A DNA stretch of 64,000 nucleotides from Anaerolineales bacterium (lineage in GTDB: Bacteria > Chloroflexota > Anaerolineae > Anaerolineales > UBA4823), in NCBI GenBank assembly GCA_003105035.1, contig PQAL01000024.1:1-64000 (forward strand), in the 5' to 3' direction. Position 1 is the stretch's first letter. Every line of letters begins with the position of its first letter. This document shows, piece after piece, positions 35,601-43,224 of this stretch. The notes beneath the pieces were generated by a model. That model ran no database searches. It worked only from the letters and a program-made list of their open reading frames with translations, and was not told the origin of the DNA. Both the position numbers and the translations under genes were made by a program.

Positions 35601-36129
35601 TTAGGGTCGTAATATTCAGCCAGTCCATGCAAGTGTGAATATATTCAGCCTTTGTCCACGATGTAAGGCGACTGATCGCCAGAGCAAATTGAGAACACAC
35701 ATCGATAATGAATTGAACATCATGAGGAGCGACTGTATGCTGAGTATGTTCCTGTATCTGCACCGCACCAAGCAGTTGTCCTTTATCCAGTAAGGGAATA
35801 GCAAAATTCAGAGGCCTGGTTTCATCCTGAAGCAAGAATTCATCATTCCAGACTACTCGTTTTTCATCGCTTGCTTTCGTCATTAAAGGAGTATGTTGAT
35901 TGGTAAAATATGGAGGACTATACGGATCTTCACCCGACAGGTTGCTCACCCAGGTTGGATCGAGCCAAAGGCTGATTTTGCATCCGTATACCTGATCGAG
36001 AAGCTGTGATAAGTAGGATTCCAGGGAAATTAAATCATATTGTGCCGCTAGTAACTCGGCTAGTCTTAGGTGATGGTGCCATTTATTCAAGTTGGCAGTT
36101 TCAGAAAGCTGTGAGGGCTGAATCGACAT
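32650..36129 (-). CDS. multi-GAF SpoIIE-type serine phosphatase
   Basis: 1159 residues from the ATG at 36129; a TTG at 36156 is a longer alternative. About five GAF-like sensor domains run at roughly 20-175, 185-335, 340-530, 540-715 and 720-900. A coiled coil (QQEAVKSERMERELQLAREIQMTFLP) then leads to a PP2C/SpoIIE domain, about 940-1155. The metal-site motifs SGDFYDVL, VIADVADKGMPAALFM, FVYANAGHNPP, FLYTDGITEA and DDMTLAAI are all present, so it should be active. Its gene overlaps the STAS gene, the expected dephosphorylation target. No membrane segment is visible. Confidence 0.92.
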   Translation of the reverse strand: MSIQPSQLSETANLNKWHHHLRLAELLAAQYDLISLESYLSQLLDQVYGCKISLWLDPTWVSNLSGEDPYSPPYFTNQHTPLMTKASDEKRVVWNDEFLLQDETRPLNFAIPLLDKGQLLGAVQIQEHTQHTVAPHDVQFIIDVCSQFALAISRLTSWTKAEYIHTCMDWLNITTLISRSILSNLDRDSLSNNCLSLIHQYYGHSSVGLYLRHGNTLNRFKYIGISQENVLEEQILEVNEVPVQLVWSINHQFPIIVNDMAAIPEHSLGFKSPEAAEIILPLVIGDHCMGALAIYSNVSDVFGPETLNGFHLLSQNIAVAIHNADIHQSEYVKRAIYERLHQSVGRLSPDISLESVSKLLFDELGKVLTWDAVGIWLYKIAEHQSDIDLFRSTLRLADYRLAEQSIQTSATKNITSIADFEDKYAERTFDEEDLLTIYPWLMEIIGSVTPVIKDIEAVLEPFGDILGFDGDYSAIGSPLFDGSGQALGMILAVSHKSGLYDSESNSLIRSFSNFAAIALENARNYTAAHDQAWISTVLLQVAEATQSITNLDELLETVVSMLPGLINATGCVVFLWDSLIEAFFARASSGFSEDQTARLMAVEVFEGTIPAFDKLKESTSPVIFTDESVPIEFSAQVFPEKDLHKDLLILFPLISQNGLCGAMLLDFSDSSFSKDSPQDVWDEEFTLIEGAARQTAAAIENLQLIKSQEEEAYTSIALLQVAQAVVSSKEISEILSSIVRITPILVGVKRCIIYLWDARQLVFRQSEYFGFSRNELALLGQVIRADEFPLIEGIQISKQIVYHSLGHDSSPTNWNEIASGGYQYVDTVSSEDGDDISVQLDSQSLRVREKLLIGFPLSVKDEVLGVMLIEEEDPIRGTPSLHIREKRIEIVKGITQQAAIAIKNDLLQQEAVKSERMERELQLAREIQMTFLPDRLPDLPGWDICAHWQPARQVSGDFYDVLKLDGNRIGLVIADVADKGMPAALFMTLIRTLIRSTAKEKPSPAAVLKQVNDLLFPDSKHGLFVTVFYGVISLDTGEFVYANAGHNPPIIINARQEGLVELTRTSIALGIFDDIEVTERYIQINPGDLVFLYTDGITEAFSVGEEMFGTQRLFDLLSKHGFTTCADLLEMIVGSVLEFIRGAEISDDMTLAAIFRKIG

Positions 36130-36436
36130 CTTGGAAAAATCTGAATAGCGGAACAAAACCTGCCAACTCTAATGTATCATAAACCCTTTGAGGCACATTA
36201 ACCAACAAGACTTCCCCCGGATGGATCTTTTTGCACGTTTTTTGAATATCGATCAATACCCTCAGCCCCGCACTGGATACATACATGACATCCCCAAGGT
36301 CCAGGATGATCTGGAAATGATTCTGTTCGGTGATGTTTTTTAGTACATCCGCAAGACTCGGAGCCGTGTAGCTATCAATCCGTCCCTTGATTGCGACTAA
36401 ATCACAATTTGGCTGAGATGTTACGGTAATCTCCAT
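36101..36436 (-). CDS. STAS-domain anti-sigma factor antagonist
   Basis: 111 residues, one SpoIIAA/RsbV-type STAS domain. It has LVAIKGRIDSYTAPSL, then IILDLGDVMYVSSAGLRVL, in which the second serine of YVSSAG is the usual phosphorylation site. Unphosphorylated antagonists bind an anti-sigma kinase and free a sigma factor. It overlaps the downstream phosphatase gene, so the two are translated together. An AAGGA precedes the ATG. Confidence 0.93.
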   Translation of the reverse strand: MEITVTSQPNCDLVAIKGRIDSYTAPSLADVLKNITEQNHFQIILDLGDVMYVSSAGLRVLIDIQKTCKKIHPGEVLLVNVPQRVYDTLELAGFVPLFRFFQDVDSALTAF

Positions 36437-36483
36437 GCCGCTATATCCTTTTCGTTATGATTGTCGTCTACTAGCCTCGTAAA

Positions 36484-36492
36484 ATTATACCA
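36484..36492 (-). promoter_or_regulatory. extended -10 promoter of the STAS-phosphatase operon
   Basis: On the minus strand TGGTATAAT forms an extended -10 element (TGnTATAAT) about 48 bases upstream of the STAS start. No good -35 box is visible at the expected distance. Confidence 0.45.
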
Positions 36493-36558
36493 TTGGGGAA
36501 TATAATATACTGGTTCGTCAGCATAATTGCATACCCAATCGCGTCAGGATAAGGCTCT

Positions 36559-37542
36559 ATGGATAGTCAAATTGCTCTGTCAGTTGTGATTCCAGTTTTT
36601 AATGAAGAAAATAACCTATCACCGATATATTCGGAGCTGACCGAAGAGTTAAAGAAGATTGGCTTATCTTATGAGATCATATTTGTGGATGATGGCAGCA
36701 CTGATAAAAGCTTTGACGAACTTGAAAAGCTCCACCAGGCCGATAAATCGATCAAGGTGATCCAATTCCGGCGGAATTTCGGCCAAACCGCAGCGTTTGC
36801 TGCGGGATTTGACCATGCCCTGGGGAATTTGATCGTTACACTCGATGCAGATGGCCAGAATGATCCTGCAGATATCTCGAAACTACTCAAGCTGATGCAG
36901 GATGGCGATTACGATTTTGTCACGGGTTGGCGGCTAAATCGCAAAGAACCCATCATCCGCCGCTTCCTTTCTAAAACAGCCAATAAAATCATCAGCCACA
37001 GCACACACCTGGTGATCCAGGATCGGGGTTGCTCATTAAAACTCTTCAAAAGCGAGATCGTGAAAAACCTGCGCTTATATGGGCAATTGCACAGATTTCT
37101 GCCTGAATTAGCCAGCTCATTGGGCGTGAAAATCGCCGAAGTACCTGTCAATGATCGATCCAGGACATCCGGGAAATCAAAATACGGCTCGATTACACGC
37201 ACGCCGCGCGTGTTCCTGGATATGATCACCGTGATCTATTTACTGACTTTCTTCACCAGCCCGATGCGGTTATTCGGATCGATGGCATTTTTCTGCGGTA
37301 TTGCTGGTTTTATTATCGGTGCGGTGCTAGCCGGAGCAAAAATTTATCATGGAATTATCGGTGGATGGGTAGGCTTCCAATCATACGAGATCGGGAATCG
37401 ACCGTTATTGCTATTAGCCATCCTGCTGATTGTGATCGGGGTCCAGCTGCTCATGATGGGTTTCTTAGGCGAAATGATCATGCGTATCTATTATGAATCA
37501 CGCGATAAACCTGTCTATCACATACGCCAGGTATTAGAATGA
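36559..37542 (+). CDS. family-2 glycosyltransferase, membrane-anchored (GtrB/DPM1 type)
   Basis: 327 residues. The catalytic GT-A domain (8-225) has VVIPVFNEENNL, IIFVDDGSTDKS, VTLDADGQNDPADI (the DxD-type site) and VTGWRLNRKEP. Two C-terminal membrane helices follow (about 235-265 and 275-305), then MGFLGEMIMRIYYESRDKPVY, the family's ending. Such enzymes pass a sugar to undecaprenyl or dolichyl phosphate at the inner membrane. It stands alone, divergent from the STAS gene. The sugar is unknown. Confidence 0.93.
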   Translation: MDSQIALSVVIPVFNEENNLSPIYSELTEELKKIGLSYEIIFVDDGSTDKSFDELEKLHQADKSIKVIQFRRNFGQTAAFAAGFDHALGNLIVTLDADGQNDPADISKLLKLMQDGDYDFVTGWRLNRKEPIIRRFLSKTANKIISHSTHLVIQDRGCSLKLFKSEIVKNLRLYGQLHRFLPELASSLGVKIAEVPVNDRSRTSGKSKYGSITRTPRVFLDMITVIYLLTFFTSPMRLFGSMAFFCGIAGFIIGAVLAGAKIYHGIIGGWVGFQSYEIGNRPLLLLAILLIVIGVQLLMMGFLGEMIMRIYYESRDKPVYHIRQVLE

Positions 37543-37597
37543 TTTCCCTACCCAACAAGCAAGAGCTCCACAAATAAATCACATATTTGCAGAAAAT

Positions 37598-38593
37598 CTA
37601 GGAATTGGTTTTTTTTCTTTCAAATATTTCCCAATAGCCTTTATCCAGCTCATCATCGGAGAGATGCGCATATCGTTGGGTTACGGCGATATTCTTATGC
37701 CTGGCCAGTTCCTGGGCGAGCTTCAGGTTGCCAGATCCTCTAAGCACAACGGTGACAAAGTAATGGCGAAACGAGTGGGGAGTTATGGTCCCCACTGCTT
37801 CCTCCCCAAGCGCCTCTCGAACCCTCTGGGTGACAATGTTCCTTCCCGTCGTGGTGGTGATGGGCTTGATCTTTTTACCGGCACCTCGATCATGCCGGGC
37901 GAAGAGGGGCAGGGAAGCGAGAGTCCTTCCGGAGGCTCCATCCAGGCTAGCTCGACGCGAGAGGTAATCCTTGATGGCGGCTATACTGCGCCTAGAAAAT
38001 CTAACCACTGCTTGTTGGTTACCTTTCCCAATGATGATCGCCCGACCTTCGTTCCAATCCATATCACCACGGCGAAGATTACATGCTTCATGTACACGTA
38101 ATCCTGTATCTGCCAGGGTAAGCAGGAATGCCCTATCGCGGTAATTTATTAATTGTATAACTTCATCTGTAACAGGCGTTATTGCAATATTATTTGCATT
38201 TTCTAATACATTCTCAATATTGTAATAGGGAAACTGGGGCAGGCGTTGACCTGGTTTCCTGGCCCGCTGCCTGATTAGCATCCGAACACGTGGAAGGTTG
38301 ATTTCGCATAGTCGTTCTGCTGAAACGAACTCATAAAATCCGGTCAATGCCGTCAGGTAAAGACGTTCGGTGGTGGGCGAATATACTTTCAAGGTCGTGA
38401 TAAACCAGACCACAGCATCTTCCGATAAAGTCACAATGGGAGTAGTCTCCGGCGGTATGCTGTGGTCAGTAAGCATGATCTCAAATGCATTCATTGCGTT
38501 GTGGTAGGTGCGACCGGTGTTCGCACTACGAGCAGAGGAGACAGATTGAATATATTCGTTAATTACTTGTGATATAGATGTTTTCTTATTCAT
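37598..38593 (-). CDS. Xer-like tyrosine recombinase
   Basis: 331 residues from the ATG at 38593; a GTG at 38605 is possible. A SAM-like N-terminal core-binding domain is followed by a catalytic domain with the full set: R166 (DTGLRVHEAC), K190 (GKGNQ), H273-x2-R276 (HSFRHYF), H299 and the nucleophile Y308 (TQRYAHLS). It has the size and style of single-gene Xer proteins. No phage genes surround it. A 13-6-13 inverted repeat lies in its own leader, 23 bases upstream of the start, and is a strong candidate for its crossover site. Confidence 0.92.
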   Translation of the reverse strand: MNKKTSISQVINEYIQSVSSARSANTGRTYHNAMNAFEIMLTDHSIPPETTPIVTLSEDAVVWFITTLKVYSPTTERLYLTALTGFYEFVSAERLCEINLPRVRMLIRQRARKPGQRLPQFPYYNIENVLENANNIAITPVTDEVIQLINYRDRAFLLTLADTGLRVHEACNLRRGDMDWNEGRAIIIGKGNQQAVVRFSRRSIAAIKDYLSRRASLDGASGRTLASLPLFARHDRGAGKKIKPITTTTGRNIVTQRVREALGEEAVGTITPHSFRHYFVTVVLRGSGNLKLAQELARHKNIAVTQRYAHLSDDELDKGYWEIFERKKTNS

Positions 38594-38615
38594 AGGTCCA
38601 GTCACTCAGAATTCT

Positions 38616-38647
38616 ATGGTTATGATAATAATACTTATCGAAACCAT
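38616..38647. other. dif-like recombination site (13-6-13 inverted repeat)
   Basis: Left arm ATGGTTATGATAA (38616-38628), centre TAATAC (38629-38634), right arm TTATCGAAACCAT (38635-38647). The arms match at 11 of 13 positions when one is reverse-complemented. The 11-6-11 core layout is that of Xer dif sites, and the inner GATAA/TTATC ends resemble the CATAA/TTATG of dif. It overlaps the expected transcript start of the recombinase gene. Confidence 0.6.
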
Positions 38648-38651
38648 GATT

Positions 38652-38680
38652 ATAATAACCGATGGAATCCGGGTTGTCAA
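38652..38680 (-). promoter_or_regulatory. promoter of the Xer-like recombinase gene
   Basis: On the minus strand, TTGACA (38675-38680) and TATTAT (38652-38657) are separated by exactly 17 bases. The predicted start falls near 38645, inside the dif-like repeat. Confidence 0.7.
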
Positions 38681-38792
38681 GCCCCCCACTCATTAAAAGC
38701 ATTGTAAATTAAGGTTAAATCTCTATTCAGAAATATAATTTCCCCAAAATATTTATTATTAACAAATATTTATCGAAAATACTTACTCTAAT

Positions 38793-41700
38793 TCAGCTCC
38801 CCCACTCGCATCTCCTGGCCAATAAAGAGATCGGGTGATGAGCCTGCACTCCTGTTCCGTCCAGGATTTGCGATTGGCATGAAATGCCAGCCGCAGCGAC
38901 AAGCGGATCATCGGTAGCATCAATTGCGGGAAACAAAGCTAACCTACCAACTTGCAACGATGTGTCGTAGTGTTCAGCCTCATAACCAAATGCCCCTGCC
39001 ATACCACAACAACCATCGTCGATGACCTTGACCACATACCCAGCATATTCCAATATCGCCGCCGATGCAGCCACTCCCACCGGGTATCCATCCACTGCTG
39101 GAGGTTGAGCTTTTTGGTAACAGTGTCCGTGTAATAGAACATTTGTGCTAGACGCAATATCTTGCTTCACTCGTATCCTTGAGATCAAAGTCTGATTATC
39201 TCTCCCCGGCCTGAGCAAGAACTCGTCCACCAGGTAGGCTCTGCGAGACAAGGCAGCGACGGTTTCGTCTCCTGGGAAAAAGTCAAGAAACTCGTCTTTG
39301 AGGGTATAAATTTCGGATGGCTCTAGTCCAACCACCGGTAGCTTTCCATCAGGATCTTCATTACGAATTTCGTCTATCAGATTGTGCGCATGTTCCTTTG
39401 CCTGGGTGAGGAAACCTTTGGATACCAATGTCCGGCCGGCACCCAGGTTGCGTAAAACTTTTACGCTCACACCTGCTGACTTCAACACTTGCAATGCATC
39501 CATGCCAGTTTCAGGGTAAAAGTATTCGTTGAATGCATCGGATAAGAACAGGCAATCGGGATGATCCATTGACTCCATGATGGACCTTGCTCTCGCCCGA
39601 AAAGACATGCGTGATAACTCAGGTAAACTACGCTCCTTGGAAAGTCCAAGCATGGATCGACGCAATCCGGCAAAAGCGGGCGCAGATAGGAATATGTTGA
39701 GAATTGGTGCCAGGTGATGTCCATACCTTGCAATGGTTGAGATGTACCCAAAGAGATAATCTCTCAGGGGATGTCGGTGGCCAGGCAACGAATAATAATA
39801 CTGGTAAAACTCATATTTCAATTTTGCCATATCCACTGCCGACGGACATTCGGCCTTACAGCCCTTACACGCCAGGCACAATTCCAGGCTCTGCTTAACG
39901 GCTTGAAAGCTACTTTCCTGGGATGTAAATCCGTTCGAGATCATCTCTCTGAGTAGGTTCGCCCGTCCACGGGTACTGAACATCTCATCCTTCGTCGCCT
40001 GGAACGAAGGGCACATCACGCCAGTGGACTTACGGCATACCCCGGCACCGTTACACTGCTCTATGGCTGCAACCAGCTGTTTAGGCTCAGCCTTGCTCGA
40101 TGAAAATGCCATCACTGATGCCCAGCCTACCGGCTGATATGCATCATCATATCTTAGCGAGCTGTCCATCCTGGGTGGGTTAACTATCTTTCCAGGATTC
40201 AATATCCCAGTGGGATCAGCGGCTAGCTTCAGGAGGCGGCAAGCTTCTACGACCTTCGGACCATATGCACGTTCTATCCACTCACCGCGGGTGATGCCAT
40301 CACCGTGCTCGGCACTTACTGCCCCACCCAGGCTGATTACCAGGTCCGCAGTAGCTTCAGCGATTTGGCGCAGCTCCTGCCTGCCTTGGGGGGTCTTGAT
40401 GTTGATCAGAGGCCGGATATGCAAACAGCCGGCTGAGGCATGGCCATAAAAATCAGCTTCAGTGTGAAAACCGGCGAGGATTTGTACCATCCGACTCACA
40501 AACTCACTCAATCGCTCCACCGGCACACTCATATCCTCGATGAAGCTGATTGGCTTTTGAGCTCCCAGCCTGGACATTAGGATGCCCAGGCCCACCTTCC
40601 GCACATCCCATACCTGCTTCTGCTGTTTCGGGGTTTCGGCAAGATATGCTTCATCAGGCCAATGCTGCAACTGATTAAGCCGGGAAATCTTGTCTTTGAT
40701 GCCCTTGAGCTCATTCCCGGAAAATTCTACAACCAGCATAGCAGCCGGGTCTCCAACAACAAACGAAAGCAGGCTGGCATATGCAGGTACAGAACGAGCC
40801 AAGTGAATCAAACTCTGCGGAATCAGCTCGACTGCTGAAGGTGAAAGTTCCAGGATGTCTACGACACTGTCACAGGCTTCGCTGATTGACGAGAAATTGA
40901 TCACCGATAAAACCGTATGCTGCTTGACTGGCACCAGGCGTAGGGTGGCATTACGGATGAGAGCCAGGGTTCCTTCTGAACCCGCCATGATTTGCGCCAG
41001 GTTGATCGTCCCAGGGGCTACCGGTGGGTATGGATATGTGCTGGTATCCCATTGCGGTGGGTATGTCGGAGACCAGGGCAGCAGGTAGTTCAGGTTATAG
41101 CCCGATACCCGTCGCCAGGTGCCTGGCCAGGCTTTGCGAATGTCATCAGCATAGTCTCGGCGGATTTGCTGCACTGAGCGATAGATACACGTGATAATCT
41201 CAGGCTCGGGATAATTTTTCGGAGTTTGTAAACTGCGATTGATTTCATCCAGTGGCACCTGTCTAAAGGCGGCGACCGCCCCATCAGCAAGCACCACATC
41301 GACTGCCAGGATATGGTCAGCGGTCATACCATGCTCGATAGAATGCGCCCCGGCTGCATTATTTCCAATGCAACCACCCAAGGTGGCACGTTCGGAGGAA
41401 GCCGGGTCAGGGCCAAATACCAGATCATATTTCCGTACCGCCCGGTTGAAATCATCAAGGACCAAACCTGGCTCGACTACTGCGCTGCGTTCTTCCAAAT
41501 TCAAACTCACCAATCGGTTGAGATAACGCGAGCAATCAACAATTAAGCCTTTGCCGATACAACCACCAGCCAAACCGGAGCCAGAACCACGCGGGATGAT
41601 GGGGATACCATACTGGTGGCACATTCTGACTATCGGAACCAGCTCATCAGAAGAACGTGGAAAGACAACACCAAGTGGCTGAATCTTGTGTATCGATGCA

Positions 41701-41798
41701 TCGGTGCTGAATAAAACCCGGCTGATAGGGTCTACCTTGACCTCGCCAGTTATATTCTGTTTTAGCTCTGCAACAAATTCTGGTGATAATTGGTCCAT
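38793..41798 (-). CDS. FAD- and Fe-S-containing oxidase (D-lactate/2-hydroxyacid dehydrogenase, GlcD-GlcF fusion type)
   Basis: 1001 residues. The N-terminal FAD-binding 4 domain has IIPRGSGSGLAGG and ATLGGCIGNNAAGAHSIEHG, and the C-terminal FAD-oxidase cap has EDMSVPVERL and SAEHGDGITRGEW. A ferredoxin-like section begins about residue 575: CNGAGVCRKSTGVMCPS and CLACKGCKAECPSAVD bind two [4Fe-4S] clusters. The C-terminal CCG region has HGHCYQKAQ and DDGCCGMAGAFGYE. It resembles YdiJ-type proteins that oxidise D-lactate, 2-hydroxyglutarate or similar acids at the membrane face. The electron acceptor is unknown. Confidence 0.9.
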   Translation of the reverse strand: MDQLSPEFVAELKQNITGEVKVDPISRVLFSTDASIHKIQPLGVVFPRSSDELVPIVRMCHQYGIPIIPRGSGSGLAGGCIGKGLIVDCSRYLNRLVSLNLEERSAVVEPGLVLDDFNRAVRKYDLVFGPDPASSERATLGGCIGNNAAGAHSIEHGMTADHILAVDVVLADGAVAAFRQVPLDEINRSLQTPKNYPEPEIITCIYRSVQQIRRDYADDIRKAWPGTWRRVSGYNLNYLLPWSPTYPPQWDTSTYPYPPVAPGTINLAQIMAGSEGTLALIRNATLRLVPVKQHTVLSVINFSSISEACDSVVDILELSPSAVELIPQSLIHLARSVPAYASLLSFVVGDPAAMLVVEFSGNELKGIKDKISRLNQLQHWPDEAYLAETPKQQKQVWDVRKVGLGILMSRLGAQKPISFIEDMSVPVERLSEFVSRMVQILAGFHTEADFYGHASAGCLHIRPLINIKTPQGRQELRQIAEATADLVISLGGAVSAEHGDGITRGEWIERAYGPKVVEACRLLKLAADPTGILNPGKIVNPPRMDSSLRYDDAYQPVGWASVMAFSSSKAEPKQLVAAIEQCNGAGVCRKSTGVMCPSFQATKDEMFSTRGRANLLREMISNGFTSQESSFQAVKQSLELCLACKGCKAECPSAVDMAKLKYEFYQYYYSLPGHRHPLRDYLFGYISTIARYGHHLAPILNIFLSAPAFAGLRRSMLGLSKERSLPELSRMSFRARARSIMESMDHPDCLFLSDAFNEYFYPETGMDALQVLKSAGVSVKVLRNLGAGRTLVSKGFLTQAKEHAHNLIDEIRNEDPDGKLPVVGLEPSEIYTLKDEFLDFFPGDETVAALSRRAYLVDEFLLRPGRDNQTLISRIRVKQDIASSTNVLLHGHCYQKAQPPAVDGYPVGVAASAAILEYAGYVVKVIDDGCCGMAGAFGYEAEHYDTSLQVGRLALFPAIDATDDPLVAAAGISCQSQILDGTGVQAHHPISLLARRCEWGS

Positions 41799-41865
41799 AT
41801 TAAGTACACTCGGAAAATAAACCTGAGATTTCTAATTATGCCATAATCCACTCAGATCATTGTTA

Positions 41866-41871
41866 TATAAT
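41866..41871 (+). promoter_or_regulatory. -10 box upstream of thrC
   Basis: TATAAT at 41866-41871 lies 26 bases before the thrC start, within TTATATAATGG; the matching -35 region is poor. Confidence 0.4.
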
Positions 41872-41897
41872 GGCAGTGAAAATAAAGGCAATGGATT

Positions 41898-43064
41898 ATG
41901 GCAAAAACCTCCTATCTCATAGATCTCTCCTGCACAACTTGTGGAAAGCATTTTCCATCAAATCAGCCTCAGACCTATTGCCACGATTGCAACGCGACGC
42001 TCCTGGCGAATTATGATTTTACACGCCTGAAGCAAGCTGTAGATCGTGATCAATTCAGGTGCCGACCCAAAGGGATGTGGCGCTGGTATGAATGCTTGCC
42101 TGTGAGAAAAGCGCATAGCATCGTTACCCTCGGAGAAGGTGATACACCATTGCTACGCCTCACAAGGTTAGGTCACACGCTTGGTTTACTAAATCTTTAT
42201 ATCAAGGAAGAAGGAATTAACCCAACCGGTTCTTTCAAAGCGCGTGGGGTGGCTTGTGCTGTTTCAAAAGCCCAGGAGCATGGGATAACAAAGCTAGTTA
42301 TCCCCTCAGCCGGCAATGCTGGCGGTGCCCTGGCGGCTTATGCCGCCCAAGCAGGCATGGACGCACTTATCTATATGCCAAAATCATCCCCAAATTCTAA
42401 TATCTCCGAAAGCATAATCACTGGAGCCAGGGTTGAGCTGGTTGATGGCCTAATCGATCAGGCAGGAAAGCTGGCTAATTTAAAGACGGAGCAAGATGGA
42501 TGGTTTAACATGGCAACCTTCAAGGAGCCGTACCGGGTGGAAGGTAAGAAGATCATGGGCTATGAAATCGCCGAAAGCCTGGGATGGAGACTTCCTGACG
42601 TGATCATCTATCCCACTGGAGGCGGCACAGGTCTGGTGGGGATGTGGAAAGCCTTCCAAGAGCTGGCATCCCTCAGTTGGTTGGAGGAGAGAAGCATGCC
42701 AAGGATGATGGCGGTTCAGGCTGAGGGCTGTGCACCGGTAGTAAAGGCATTCGACTCAGGCGTAACGTTTTGTGAACCCTGGATAGATGCTCAGACGATT
42801 GCCACCGGGTTGTGCGTGCCGAAGAGTTTTGCTGACCAGCTCATCCTGAGAGACATCCAAGAAAGCAATGGTATGGCGATCAGTGTGTCCGATGAGGAGA
42901 TCCGCCAATGGCAGGGACAACTAGCCAGGACGGAAGGATTATTTGCCTGTCCAGAAGGAGCGGCTACGCTGGCAGGATTGGTAAAGCTCATCCATCAGGG
43001 TTCGATATCAAAAGACGAGACCGTGGTCATCTTCAACACGGCCAGTGGAATAAAATACAATTAG
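41898..43064 (+). CDS. thrC: threonine synthase with N-terminal zinc ribbon
   Basis: 388 residues. C-x2-C and C-x2-C pairs near residues 11-31 form a zinc ribbon. GEGDTPLLRLTRLG precedes the PLP lysine in NPTGSFKARG. SAGNAGGALAAYAAQAGM is the phosphate cradle and PTGGGTGLVG the glycine loop. It converts O-phosphohomoserine to threonine. Members of this fold can be assigned to related lyases, but the ribbon and the motif order fit threonine synthase well. Confidence 0.88.
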   Translation: MAKTSYLIDLSCTTCGKHFPSNQPQTYCHDCNATLLANYDFTRLKQAVDRDQFRCRPKGMWRWYECLPVRKAHSIVTLGEGDTPLLRLTRLGHTLGLLNLYIKEEGINPTGSFKARGVACAVSKAQEHGITKLVIPSAGNAGGALAAYAAQAGMDALIYMPKSSPNSNISESIITGARVELVDGLIDQAGKLANLKTEQDGWFNMATFKEPYRVEGKKIMGYEIAESLGWRLPDVIIYPTGGGTGLVGMWKAFQELASLSWLEERSMPRMMAVQAEGCAPVVKAFDSGVTFCEPWIDAQTIATGLCVPKSFADQLILRDIQESNGMAISVSDEEIRQWQGQLARTEGLFACPEGAATLAGLVKLIHQGSISKDETVVIFNTASGIKYN

Positions 43065-43124
43065 GGTCGCTATTACCACTCCAGGCAAGATACTCATAAT
43101 CGTGAAACCCCGATAAATATCACA

Positions 43125-43153
43125 TTGACGCAATAGTTTATTCACGATACACT
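43125..43153 (+). promoter_or_regulatory. promoter of the aminotransferase-pckA operon
   Basis: TTGACG at 43125-43130 and TACACT at 43148-43153 with a 17-base spacer, 72 bases before the aminotransferase start. Confidence 0.5.
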
Positions 43154-43224
43154 TTTTAGGAGAGTCATTGCTAACATCTGTTTAAAACCATAGCTCAGAA
43201 TAATGTCAGGAGAGAAGTCGATTT

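Noticed and set aside
37664..38101. Long plus-strand frame opposite the recombinase gene
   Set aside because: It is antisense to the catalytic domain of a complete recombinase and resembles no protein family.
37598..38593. Prophage or integrative element integrase
   Set aside because: No phage, conjugation or excisionase genes flank it, the nearest tRNA is 8 kb away, and neighbours are ordinary metabolic genes.
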